Assembly: GCA_025766275.1 (NCBI GenBank)
Contig: JAFKAC010000029.1
Span: 310,001-374,000 of the forward strand
Length of the DNA stretch: 64,000 nt
Reading direction: 5' to 3'
Source of the DNA: Lactarius indigo
Lineage: Eukaryota > Basidiomycota > Agaricomycetes > Russulales > Russulaceae
Part shown: positions 9,463 to 20,277 of the stretch, one piece after another
Numbering within the stretch: position 1 is the stretch's first letter
How the letters are laid out: every line of letters begins with the position of its first letter
Notes under the pieces: generated by a model
What the model was told of the DNA's origin: nothing
The model's input: the letters and a program-made list of their open reading frames with translations, nothing else
Databases searched by the model: none
Position numbers and translations under genes: made by a program

Positions 9463-12400
9463 CTAAAATGCGATCTCATTTGCGTGGTGATCTATGTATT
9501 TGTTTACATAGTAGGCATCAAAAGCGTCCAAAGAATAAGTAAAATGAAAGTCCAGTGGAACGTTGCGAGTCCCAAACACGGGGATTAGATGGGCAGCACT
9601 GTAGGAATGAATCTAAGTGAACCACCGAGCGCTCCCGTCTCCCACGCACAATATCGGGACTGAACAAGCCACATTCCCGTTATGGGGTCCACACCTACCC
9701 TTTTAAACCACTCCACAAGAGCAAAGGGGTAAGTAGTGTCATAGTATTCAAATGAAAAGAATAGTAAAATCCTCACGACACACATCCCTCTCATCCCAGG
9801 CTTTTTGTCGTCCTCTACGATAAATGCACAATCGCGTCTTCGGTCCATGGCCTCTCCACGATGGTGTGGACCGGATGCTGCTCACGTCGCATTCCGTGAA
9901 GTACCGCTGGGGTCGCTTGGGGCATGAAACGTTGCACAACCGCTGAGTGAAATACATATATTTGAGTGTTGATGAGAGGGACATCGTCTACGTCGGTATT
10001 CAGCTGTTCAGAAAGCAGCCACCTGCGTCAGGTAATGGAGATTTGGCTCTTCTATGTGCAGAGAAAGTTTCATCAATATCCCTGGGATACTGGCGCGCTG
10101 CTTGGTATCAGACAGCGAATGTTTAGCTCAACAACTGAACAAAACTCACCGTACATTCGGGCCAAGGTAACATGACCCATCACAATGTCACCCTCCACAG
10201 GGCCCTCGTCTTCGTCTTCGCCTTCGCTATCATTGCCATTAAGTCTTGACCGTTCCGGCACATGTGGATGTGATGTGTATCTGAGAGGTGCATGCCCAGC
10301 TGGCAACATGTTGCGATCAGCGAAATCGCTGTGCATGGCAGCGAGCTTGTCGAGGCGCTGGTTTACCAGTAACATCTGACCCAGGGCTTCGTAGCGATTG
10401 GAACGGACACCATGGTTTCTTCACTGTGGTGATGTGGCGGGACTCTGTGATGGATGAACAGAGTCCACCTGGTGCGCCAAAGTCCTCGACCTGGCGCCAA
10501 TAATGGACTAGAGAGTGCTGTCTTGGGAGTGAAAATCCTTTGGGTCTTACACCTAAGGTGCGAAACACCTCGTGCAGGTCTGAGAACCTTCCCAAGGCGG
10601 CATCTAAGTCAGACAGAACATTGCTGTTAATGTCATTACGGCGAATGATGTAGCACGCGTCCAGGAATGCGGACAGGCACATGACTATTTCCTCAGGTAC
10701 GTGACCGACAATGGCAGGCAGATAGACCTATCATGAACTACTATTCAGTCGCCACATTAATTAAAAATAAATAAAGTGTATACCTTCATCAGTGCCTTGG
10801 AATCGTCTCCCGTCCACTGCTTGAAACGGCGCCCCTGTGGAAACCGGTGCAGTCCTGGAAATGGGGGAACTGCAGCAATACTGGGATATTGTTAGCAAGT
10901 ATGACCCCGTATTAAGATAAAAATGACATACCGCCTATCTATGTCATCCATGATTGCGTCTCCTCTGGTCTTGCCATGCTCAATTGACAAATAATGGCCT
11001 ATCCAGGTAACGAGGTGATCTTTAAAGGTCCCCTTGATGACCTGGTGTAAAATGTCTGGAGATATCATCTCGTAGATGTCTGCGCGTGGGAAGTCAGACG
11101 TGAAGGGCTGTCGTCAAGTCAGTTGAACTGGAGGACACTGGACAAATGATGATGGTACTTACAACAATTCCACTATTGATCCCATAGTCTGTCCAAAGGG
11201 TTTTAGTATCAATGAGGTGTATGAGTTTGTTCGTCAGGGATGGCGTGCGGCAGCCAGCGTGAAGTTCAAGACCACCCGACAGCACCGTGCACCTCCGAGT
11301 CATAACATCACCAGTGTCAGAATATCATAGAGTTGTTCGATTACTGTGGGTACTCACTTAGGGCACCAGCCCTGGACGATACCGGTGAGCATAGCTTGCT
11401 CCAGGGTAGTCTGCGATGAAAGCGACGAAGTCGTACACCACGCGCCTGAAGTGCCCATCAGGACATCAGCGGACAACAGGCTTCTCCATACCTGGACGCA
11501 GTTTTCGTAGTATAGCCTGCTAATGAGGCATGGTAGAGTTGACTTTTGAAGGTAGAAAACCTCTCGCCGTCTTCAGATTTGTGGTCTGATTTGCGGTCAC
11601 CTGAAAGGTATGTCTCAGCCTTCAAATGAGACAGGGTATTCGTTTCCTAGGAATGCCCTACCTTGTGGGACCGCAAGGAACGCAATTGGGATGACCGTGT
11701 TTCGATGCGCACGCCTAATGGTGTTGTGAGGATTCCCGATGGACAGATACAGGGGGTGGTATTCCACGTGTCCCGTTGCTACTGAAACTGTTGTCTTGTC
11801 GCTTCCGAGTATTATTGGACAGTACATGGAACCTTCTGTACTGTTATCGGACAGCAAATATGTTGTCCTATGTGTGACAATTAGCACCTGGGACTAGAAG
11901 ACCGCGGAATACTTACACTATGCCGCCAAGCGATGTTCCCCGACATGACATTACTCCATCGGCGCTTTCCTCGGGCGTCAAGGTTGATGTAAGGACGCAG
12001 GTCAAATTGCCCTGCGAAGTCGGGGTTTGATAACATATTCGTAACAACCACATCGGGGTCGCGATACCAGACTTCATAGCTGGCCCGCATCCACTCTGGA
12101 GAATGATCATCTACATCTGCTGAGAGGTTCACAACAAAGCATTGCCAGGGAACATCGCCGAGTACAGAAGCGTCAATTTTTGCGTGCATGTGTTCATGAC
12201 TCTTGAAGGGAGCAGGCTGGTTGGCTTCAGCTAACGATTGAGCCCAGATTTCCAAGAGTGTATTGATATTGGTCGCAGATACCTCGGCGCGGCGGTATAA
12301 AAGTTCGGCAAGCATAAATTGGACCTCAGAGTCAAAGGGGGTCCAGTCCCCCTGCACTGGCACCGGCCGCGGCGGAGGCAGTGCGCCTGGTGGCAGGAAG

Positions 12401-12790
12401 TTCCCTTCAGAGTCGCAGGGAAGCGCTATTGGTTGGTTGAATACATAGAGCATCCACAAGAACACGAAGTGAGCACATACCTGTCAAGTAAGGATGCTCT
12501 ATCCTCTGCGCCGGACCCTGACGATTTGCGAGGTTTACTGAATGACTGCCATCACTAACTTCACTGGCTGCTCGTGCCGCGTGTTCCGGATTCACTGGGC
12601 GTTCGTTTGAGTTGGTGTGCACTGTGCGGACGTGGTATGTACGCCCACTGTTGGGACCTGAACCTCATTGGGCAATGAGAGAATGGACAGCGCCACCGCC
12701 GCCTGCGGTAAGGTTGCATCACGACAGGATTCAGGATGCTCGAGCTCCGAGCCAACGCGTTTGCCTCGTCCCACATAAATTTACAGCCCA
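9463..12790 (-). pseudogene. Plavaka-type DNA transposase, multi-exon or decayed
   Basis: Read on the minus strand, successive pieces match the basidiomycete Plavaka transposase family from N to C terminus. There is a C2H2-like finger near 12700 (CPFSHCPMRF). A long exon at 12465-11881 holds GNFLPPGALPPP, WTPFDSEVQF, DVPWQCF and EVWYRDPD. IILGSDKTTVSVATG is near 11820, TLWTDYGI near 11200, and ISPDILHQVIKGTFKDHL near 11030. SLPRQHSLVHYW and GLCSSITESRHI lie at 10540-10440, QRLDKLAA near 10360, and the C-terminal AHLIPVFGTRNVP and DAFDAYYVNKY at about 9590-9470. Pieces lie in different frames. Some changes fit introns and others (near 9600 and 9850) look like frameshifts, so the copy is probably inactive. 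Family membership is firm; splicing is not. Confidence 0.8.
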
Positions 12791-12812
12791 GCAAGCAATC
12801 CGAGCGGCGACC

Positions 12813-12926
12813 AGCGATTCACGGAGCAGCAGTAATAGGCATCGAGATCGAAGTCGAAGATCAAGTGTATTCAGTGTCACAATGTGAATTACCACAGTCA
12901 CCGCATCGAACTTGAGGGCGGGGTCA
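12813..12926 (+). repeat. Direct repeat, copy 1 (about 114 bp)
   Basis: This block (agcgattcac ... gaattaccacagtcaccgcat ... ggcggggtcac) recurs at 13025-13146 with scattered substitutions and small indels. It lies just upstream of the transposase N-terminus and may be part of the transposon's 5' end. Confidence 0.75.
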
Positions 12927-13024
12927 CGAGACACCTCCTTTTGGTGGCGAAGTATCTTAGCACAGAGTTAAAGCCCAGAGAACAGAGTTACAGATACCAC
13001 TGGAACTCGATCCAGACGGTGATT

Positions 13025-13146
13025 AGCGGTTCACAGGAGCGGCGGGGATAGGCATCGTTACATCGAGATCGAAGTCGAGATCAAGTTTATTCAGTGTTAC
13101 GGTGTGAATTACCGCAGTCACCGCATTCAAGGCGGGGCCGTCACAG
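13025..13146 (+). repeat. Direct repeat, copy 2 (about 122 bp)
   Basis: Second copy of the block at 12813-12926, including atcgagatcgaagtcgag and gaattaccgcagtcaccgcat. The offset is about 212 bp. Confidence 0.75.
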
Positions 13147-13324
13147 TCTGCTCAACTAGTGCCATAGAGACTACAAGACGCTGTGCAGGCACGGATAATT
13201 CATACCTCAGATGAGTCTTAGCAGATAGCATCGGCAGCCTGAGGAGGAACGACGCTGGACACCAGTGCTGATAGTATCACGATACCAGTGGAGACGTTAG
13301 GCGAAGCAATTGACAGTGTACACG

Positions 13325-13396
13325 GAAAGCGGCAACGTCACAGAAAGCGGCAACATCATAGAAAGCGGCAACGTCATAGAAAGCGGCAACGTCAAA
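13325..13396 (+). repeat. 18-bp minisatellite, four units
   Basis: Four head-to-tail copies of gaaagcggcaacgtcata, with one to three changes per unit, start at 13325, 13343, 13361 and 13379. The 18-nt period would read as a six-residue repeat (DVAAFY on the minus strand), but nothing else supports a gene there. Confidence 0.9.
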
Positions 13397-13650
13397 GTTG
13401 AGCAAGTCGGGTTCTGAGTCGTCAAAGAATTCCGAAATATCACAGAACATAAGCGCTACATGAGTGTTAGCACAGAACCGACACTTGACTGACACTCGGT
13501 TGACAGGGTCACTCGGCAGGGCTAACAACAGGGGCTGGGTGTCAACAGAATCAGTGAAAAGAGATAACACCGAAAATTTGATGCAAACCTTGAGCCCCCT
13601 GCACACACGCTTCACCTCCTCCCCTCGCCCTGTCGCCAAAAAGCTACCTC

Positions 13651-16138
13651 ATGGTGAATACCCGCAAAGCCAATGCAAATAAGCACCCTGGTAAAGTAGT
13701 AAACGACGCGCAACAGACCAGACGCAACAAGAAGCAAATCGAGGACGACGAGGCCAGAGGAAAGGCGGAAGCTCATGCCATAAAGGAGAAGGCGACAGCA
13801 AAATACCGTAAAGTTGTCAATCGCATTGCACAGCTCGAGGACGTCTTAGCCCTGGTTGAGAAGGACGCTCGGACCCATGCAAATAGGCCAGACCTTCACG
13901 GTCTTCCAAGACCACAATCAAGGGGTCTGACACACAGCGTGTCAAGGCTCGACAGTCAAGAACCATTCGAACCAAGAGGGGACGACGAGTTTACCTTAGA
14001 GCAAGCCAACACAGGGCAAGACGTCGCACAGTCGGGCGCGAATGCGACTATTGCCAGTAGCTCAGGTGATTTTGAATGCGAAGACAACAAAGATCATGCT
14101 CTTGCTCACAGGGACTCGGATGAGCACAATGACAATGCTGGAGACATTCAGTCCAGCAACGAGGAGGGTATCATTCCAGTGCGCTACTCATCGAAGAGGG
14201 GGAAGAAGAAGGAAGAAGAGGGGAGTTTCATATCTGAGTCACTTATTATGTGCTTACTATTAGTCCAACAGAACACAGGGCGGGGAAGCTTCAGGGCAGA
14301 GGTAAACGCTGCGCACAAGGGTAGTACCTCCGAGACAGTCAAGAAGCGGAAGATACCCCCCAGTGGAACCATCCAGTGCGTTTCCACGGTATTCTATATT
14401 CAAGTGCTTACGGAAAACCTCCTTGCTCTCACCAGCAATGTCCCCAAACGTGTCAAAGAAGCCACCGCAGGGGGACTCTCTCGCAACTGGAAGGCTAGGA
14501 CAGAGCACAGTGAGTACTCCGAGCATCTTGAGTGGTTTCTTACATTTACTTGCGAAAGTACGTGGGAAAATATCAGGCGTCGCATCGAAAACAGTGTATA
14601 TCGAGGAGAACAATGGCCTGAGTGAAGGTAGAGGCTATCCCAGTGAGCTCGGTGAGGACGAGGATGAGACTGAGGGAGTCATGGCTACCCAAGCTAAGAC
14701 CAAGAGTACCCAGGCCACCGTGACTCACCCACCCACAAGCGGTTCTGGGCCCGTCCACCAATCCACCTCCACTACACAGGCACTGAGGCCGGCAGGTACT
14801 ACATCACGAAAAACTGATCAGGTGTGTCACTGGACAATATTCTACGAAGCCAATAATTTGTATCATGTATCCACAGATGGGCGTGAGCGTCAAAGCAGTC
14901 GCAATGATGAGCACTGGATCCCGAGATCCGAAGCAAAAGTCTGTTCGGAGGCTGAGGCCTACGCTCATGGATCTTCCCCTACCGCGAACTGGTCGATATC
15001 TCCAAAACTGGCGCAAGAAGTTCATCCCTCTCCTTGTCAGCTGGGCAGGAAGTCAGGAAGACCCATTCAGCACCAATGGCCGGATAGACGGCGCCATCGA
15101 AAGCGTATGGAGGTGTGTATATCCAGACTTAGCGGTTGACGATGAGGAGATGGACATTGTCGTTATCTTGGTACGTCTGTATTCTGAGACTAGGTCCTGT
15201 ACTGTAATGTCGCGTTTTCATTAGGCAGAGAACTCTCTCAATAACTGGCGCAGTGATATTGGAAAGGCAGGCCACCGTGCTGTCGTCGAAATGTGGGACA
15301 CAGATCCCTCCAAATTTAATTCGCCAGAAGGTCGGGCAAAGCACGTCGCAGCTAACCTCAAGAACTTTCGATTTTTGTACAAGAACCTGGATTTAACGGT
15401 AAGTCCTCACCCCTCGATGCGGGATTAACCCTAATCTACCTATTGTAGTCGGGGCGAGGAGCTTTCTGCTCGCATCTCCGAGTCGTCTCCAAAGTGTTTG
15501 CGTTCCACCTCTGCAAGATCTCAACGGTACCTGATGTACATATTCCGCAAGTTGGTGGACTTGCCCTTGCGGCTGCCGCGGTATGTGACACGGCCCAATT
15601 CCATTGTATCCTTTAATATTCTCTCCAGGTGGAACGCGGCTTGACGTTCTTTAAAACTGGAGAAGATATCTTCAAGTCTGAACGAGACCCTGAGACCGGA
15701 AGAGCCGCACCCCGCCATGGTCGCGGCCTTGGGTTCTCAGATAGTTTGTGGGGCAGCAAAGCACGCGAATTTGTCAAGACGACAACACGACTTACGGAAA
15801 GGCACTGGGAGGAGGTAATCGACCACACCACCATCTTCATGAATACCCATACTATTGAATCGGATGACGAGGGCAACACCACCGACGTCGAAACGGATAT
15901 ACCAAATCCGCGTGCTCTTATTGACTTAGACTGGTGCGTACACACAAGTCATGTTACCTTTATAGAGCTTCATATATTTAAACACAGAGCTCATTTTTTG
16001 TTTTGCCGTCTTGTGATGTGGGCCAAACAATGTTCAAGTCCGCATTGTACCGTGCCAGGGGTTGCGTGTGGGATGCAAGGCGACATCCACAAACCCTGGC
16101 GTTACTGTACATTGTGCCACTACCCACCATACCCATAA
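13651..16138 (+). CDS. Agaricomycete-specific protein of unknown function, multi-exon
   Basis: Exon 1 starts MVNTRKANANKHPGKVV and has a charged coiled coil (KKQIEDDEARGKAEAHAIKEK...RIAQLEDVLAL). Later exons, in other frames, carry NVPKRVKEATAGGL, WRKKFIPLLVSWAGSQEDPF, LNNWRSDIGKAG, KFNSPEGRAKHVAANLKNFRF, GRGAFCSHL, QVGGLALAAAA and VERGLTFFKTGEDIF. This order matches a family found in many copies in Agaricomycete genomes, with no assigned function. Short introns with GT-AG ends are visible near 14222-14267, 15169-15224, 15400-15448 and 15581-15628. The last exon is open to 16138, but the family similarity ends near 15932, so the 3' end is uncertain. It lies divergent to the Plavaka transposase. 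Whether it belongs to that element is unknown. Confidence 0.6.
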
Positions 16139-16612
16139 TTTCTCGTCATCCCTCTACTGTCGTACCTCGAAATTAAATTGATTTGTTCTGTCCACCGGAA
16201 GCCATCAATGAGGTGCTTCGGGACTGTCCGCATCGGCCCATCATCCGAGTCGTCACCCGCAACTACTCGGGCCTGTCCAGTTCTAGCGCGGTATCCGGGG
16301 CTGGCACGATGTTTAAATCTGGCACAAGATCCGGATCTGGTGCAAGACTCCACTCTCAATCTAGAGTTTTACCCTGCGCTAGGCTGAATTCTGGAATCAC
16401 TTGCTCTAATTTCCACCGATTGGGGCACGACAAGTCTCCTGCTGCTAGAAAGAAAACTAGGGTACTAGTGGTACTAGTAGTGCTAGTGGGAACTAGTACG
16501 TACTGGCTCTGGTTTCGCTAGTAGTATTACATTTTGCTGATGTCTACGTTTCCGTGTTTCCAATTCTCTGTTCCATCACTCCTATCTACACTTCCCTTCG
16601 GGTCGAAGTCTA
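16139..16612. other. Intergenic stretch with actagt-rich low complexity
   Basis: No gene is supported. At 16457-16504 there is a run of tactagt/actagtg words similar to the short repeat inside the retrotransposon LTR (6050-6070). It may be a fragment of a related LTR. Confidence 0.4.
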
Positions 16613-17297
16613 TTACTCGCTACAGTGATCCCGCGCTTCTTCATTGAGAGTACCCTTCGAGTCGGGCTTCACCTTCTTTGGAGATGGCGCGGATGTGACG
16701 CCCGGCGTAGTACCGCCAGCCTCGTCCTCGCGGACCCTCTTTACACCGCCTTTCGTACCTACAGGCGTCGACGACGTTGGGGTGGAAGCGACCGCGGGTG
16801 CAGGTGATGTCGCTTCAATGCTGTTGGCTTTTGTTGACACTTTGCGACGAACTGGAGCCCTCGGGTTCGCTGCACTGAGTCAGGTGGGTCGGTTGCAATG
16901 TATTGGGTTTACCCTGTGCTTGTGCGGGGGTCTGCCGTAACATCTGAAGCTGCGAATGATGACTGGGAATAGGTTGTGGTGGGGGGCTAACCATCCCCTG
17001 AAACGCGGGCGCCGGGTTGATCTGAGCGCGATTGTCGAGCGGTAGATTCTTGGTGGATGTAAAACTAGCTAGAAACTTGTTCTGGTCTTGTGCCGCACGT
17101 TGTAAATTGTCTCTATGGCCATCCACAAATGCGACAATGTGTGGAGGAACACGATGCGCCTCTAGGTCGGCAGCAGACGTATGCGAAAACCGTGGTAAGA
17201 TGATCATCATGTCGGTAGTCATGGCAGATGTGTCTGATGGAATGCTAGCCAAAAGCGCCTGATAGTCTGCATCGGTCGGTAGGGGTGGTTGTGCCTG
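16613..17297 (-). pseudogene. 3' remnant of an ARID-protein (SWI1-like) copy
   Basis: Downstream of the TAG at 17298-17300 the same frame continues with ADYQALLASIPSDTSAMTTDM and DLEAHRVPPHIVAFVDGHRDNLQRAAQDQN. This matches the linker after the first ARID domain of the 23-25 kb gene closely. It ends at 16815, and a second frame (16840-16613: PAPAVASTPTSSTPVG...VKRVREDE...SPKKVKPD, nuclear-signal-like) follows. It is a duplicated gene tail that is no longer reached by translation from upstream because of the stop. Confidence 0.65.
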
Positions 17298-19127
17298 CTA
17301 TTGGGAAGCCTGAGCAGACGCCCACGCCTGTGAACTTCTCAGTCGGGCAAGAACGTTGTTTATGTAGGCTTGCTCGAAGTGGCGGAAAGAATCGTTGTAT
17401 AGCTGTTTTAACCGATGCGCTATATTGGGTGCACACCGCAGCGGTTGAGTAGGATCTCCCGCAGAGTACGGGGGAAATCCCAGAGCGGCGCCAACAGCAG
17501 GCCATTCGTCGTTTGCAGTAGCCTGGGCAAAATTAAAATGGAAGTATGATTAAAGAGAACGAGGACATACCGAGTCGAAGCCGTTCCGCGCGAAAACAGC
17601 TCTATGCAAACCCCAAGGGCTAACCGGTCGACCGTCGATGATGAAGTCCCGATCGTTTAGCCTAAGGCCTGTAGTGTTGGCGAACTGCGTAAAAAGTGCC
17701 TTGAATCGGTCTTCAGGTAGCGGGGGCACATTACGGCATTGAATGGGTAAGGAAGGCTGTGCCACATAATATATTATTACGGGACGATCGAGGAGTCGAC
17801 GCTGGATGACGAATGACTCTACGGAGTCCTGCAATGGCCCCTGCACGGACGAGCCTGAGGGCTCCTGTACATGAAGATTTCGCAGGGAAGGGAGGACAGT
17901 TTTATGCCCCTTGTCAGCCGGATATAAAGCATGCAAGATGTCCGTCACATGGTTGCCGGCCACACGAAAGTCTTTTATGCCGTCGAATGTACGGATAAGT
18001 CGCAGCCATAGTTCATCATCCATATCATCTGGTACATTTGATGGTCCGATCGTCTTGACGCCTAGGTCTTCTACACTGATCAGGAGTGAGGAAAAATGGT
18101 CACAAATCTGAGAAATGGACGACAACTGCCAGTCTAATTGCTCGCATGATACTTGCAAACCAAACCGTGTACTTGGGACCCTTGGCTGGGTAAAGGTGAC
18201 AGAAATGGAATCCCTAGAAGATAGGATCTCTGCTCGAAGAGGTGACCTCTGCATTTCAATGCGGTTGATAAATAGGCCAAGTTGCGAAGCGTCCAAGGTG
18301 GGCTGGCCGAAGAACTTGATGTCGATGTCCCCGAGGCGAGGAGCATCGATTCTGGCTACAAGACTGTCCAAGTACTTGCTGGTTCCTCGATATTTGAAGC
18401 AGGTGAGAGCCGGGAGATCAACGCGGTCCCCTGGCGGTGGGGGCAAGCTAAGGTAGCTTCGGCGCGGGGGGAGGTGAAGGAAATGAAGTGAAAGTATTTC
18501 AAGTTGGGTCATCCCTTGCAAGGCATTTGCGAATGCCTCTGGGGAAAAATACACAATTCCAGGAATTTCGTGGAGTTGAAGATCTACGAGGTCCCGGGAG
18601 GGCAAGAGAAGCTGCGGGAGTGAGGGAATTGCAATCCTGGTCGAGTGGAGAGTACGAAGGCGATGGCCCAAAAAGGTGCTGGAGAGGGTGAGCTGCACGT
18701 TATCTCGGGACAGAAGAACCAGCTCTTCTAGTTCTGAAAATGGCTCAGAGATTGTGGAAAGTATTTTCAGGAGCGAGCTTGTGACAGTGAGGCTGATAGA
18801 GCAAACACGATGAGATTGCTTGAGTGCGGCAATGATATTGTCCTCATCCTCGGGAGAAGGGGAAGGGTGCATGGGGAATCCTCCGTAGTTCACGACGAGA
18901 GGAAGGGATGGCCAATAGTCCAGATTCTTCATGACTGGCGTTCCGTATGTACAGTAAAGTCGAAGACGTAGACCCAGAGGTGACGCAAATATGATCCGTC
19001 GCCAGCTTCGGCATACGTGCGCAAGCTTGAACCAAACTTGTGGAGAGCCATCCAGATAATGTCAAAAAATGATCAGAAGGACGTCCCTAGAGGTCATCAC
19101 CCGCTGTGAGAAAAGGTCATATTCCAA
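17298..19127 (-). pseudogene. F-box/LRR-like copy 1 fused in frame to an ARID domain
   Basis: From 19127 to about 17770 this is a copy of the F-box/LRR-like gene at 20278-22140 (by eye near 88% identical DNA). The F-box region itself holds an in-frame TGA at 19062-19064 (Arg in the other copy), so an open reading frame restarts only at Met 18932. At about 17745-17775 the homology switches, without a frame break, to the ARID module of the SWI1-like gene (PPLPEDRFKALFTQFANTTGLRL). After an intron (17523-17571) the ARID continues with ATANDEWPAVGAALGF...RHFEQAY and ends at a TAG (17298-17300). From Met 18932 it would encode about 530 residues: LRR-like part plus one complete ARID. Expression cannot be judged. 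Confidence 0.7.
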
Positions 19128-20277
19128 ACGATCAGCACAAAAAAACTGTTACACTATTACTTACTCGCTGTAATTTTTCCCGTCGTCGTCGGGAACGTTG
19201 CGCGATTTGGCGAGGCCCCAAAGGAGGGGCACGCCGGCGATCCCGAATCGTTTCGCCCGCTAGAAGAAAGCGCCATGTTGAAGAAGAGGGCTCGTCGTCG
19301 AGAACGTGTGATCTGGGCTCTGTAACCCGCGGAGAAAGAACACTCTAAAGAGGCATCGTACTCAGAGAGACTGAAAAAGATTATGATCGATCACACAGAC
19401 GTACACGGCGTACAGGGTGTAGAGGACGAAAAGCCATGGCGTGAGGAAAGACAAGAAAGCAGATGAAGGTGTAAGAGAACAATCCTATTACACACAGCTG
19501 ATCGAGTGGAGATGTGAGAAATCCATGCCATTTCAGGAGAAGGCTGCGACGTTAGAAGTGTCGGCGCACAAACAATGGAAATGTGATGGTGAGCAGCTGA
19601 GAGACATGTGTACGAAAAGGTGCCGTGCATGCGCTGAGCCTCAGGTAAACGCGTCGCACGACACAGTTCAGACATGGCGTGCACCCAGAAAGAGGACAGG
19701 AAAAATTTGGTGTTCACAGTCGCTGGGAAGCATCAAAGAGGTGAGTTGAACAAAACCAGCAAACGGTTACAGTATTGTAAATTATCCCGGTACGAATTCA
19801 AGTTACCTTGTCATGACCTTGGTCATAGTATGACAATATTGAAAGCGATCGGAATACTGTCACACTCCTCCCAGGTGCTATACATGCAGAGGTACATTGT
19901 CCGCGTCAAGATATACTCATCACAACCTCGACAAGAAATCCTAGGCGTTGAAAGCAAGCTAAACAATAGGTAATGATAGAGAGAACAGCCGACAAAGAGT
20001 GAAGAAGGAACGAAAATGGCACGAAAGGTGATATATGTAAGCGCAAAGTTGAAGCGGGGTGCCAGTGGGGTCTTGGGTGGCACATAAGCCGACAAAAAAT
20101 AAATACATGGGTAAAATCCAACTAAATCCACAAGGGTGGAGGGGTAAGTGGCAGTCATACGATAATCGAGCAGGAGATAAACTGAAATACAAGACCTGAA
20201 AAGAGAGAAGAGAAGCAGGTGATAGGCAGAAACGACATCGAGCTGTCGGAGATGGAGGTCCAATCAAGACATCTTGT
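19128..20277. other. Intergenic stretch between the two F-box copies
   Basis: No gene is supported. Several ORFs of 60-146 codons exist on both strands, but none shows family similarity or intron signals. Confidence 0.5.

Noticed and set aside
13325..13396. CRISPR-like look of four regular 18-bp units
   Set aside because: The units are contiguous without spacers and the genome is fungal; it is a minisatellite.
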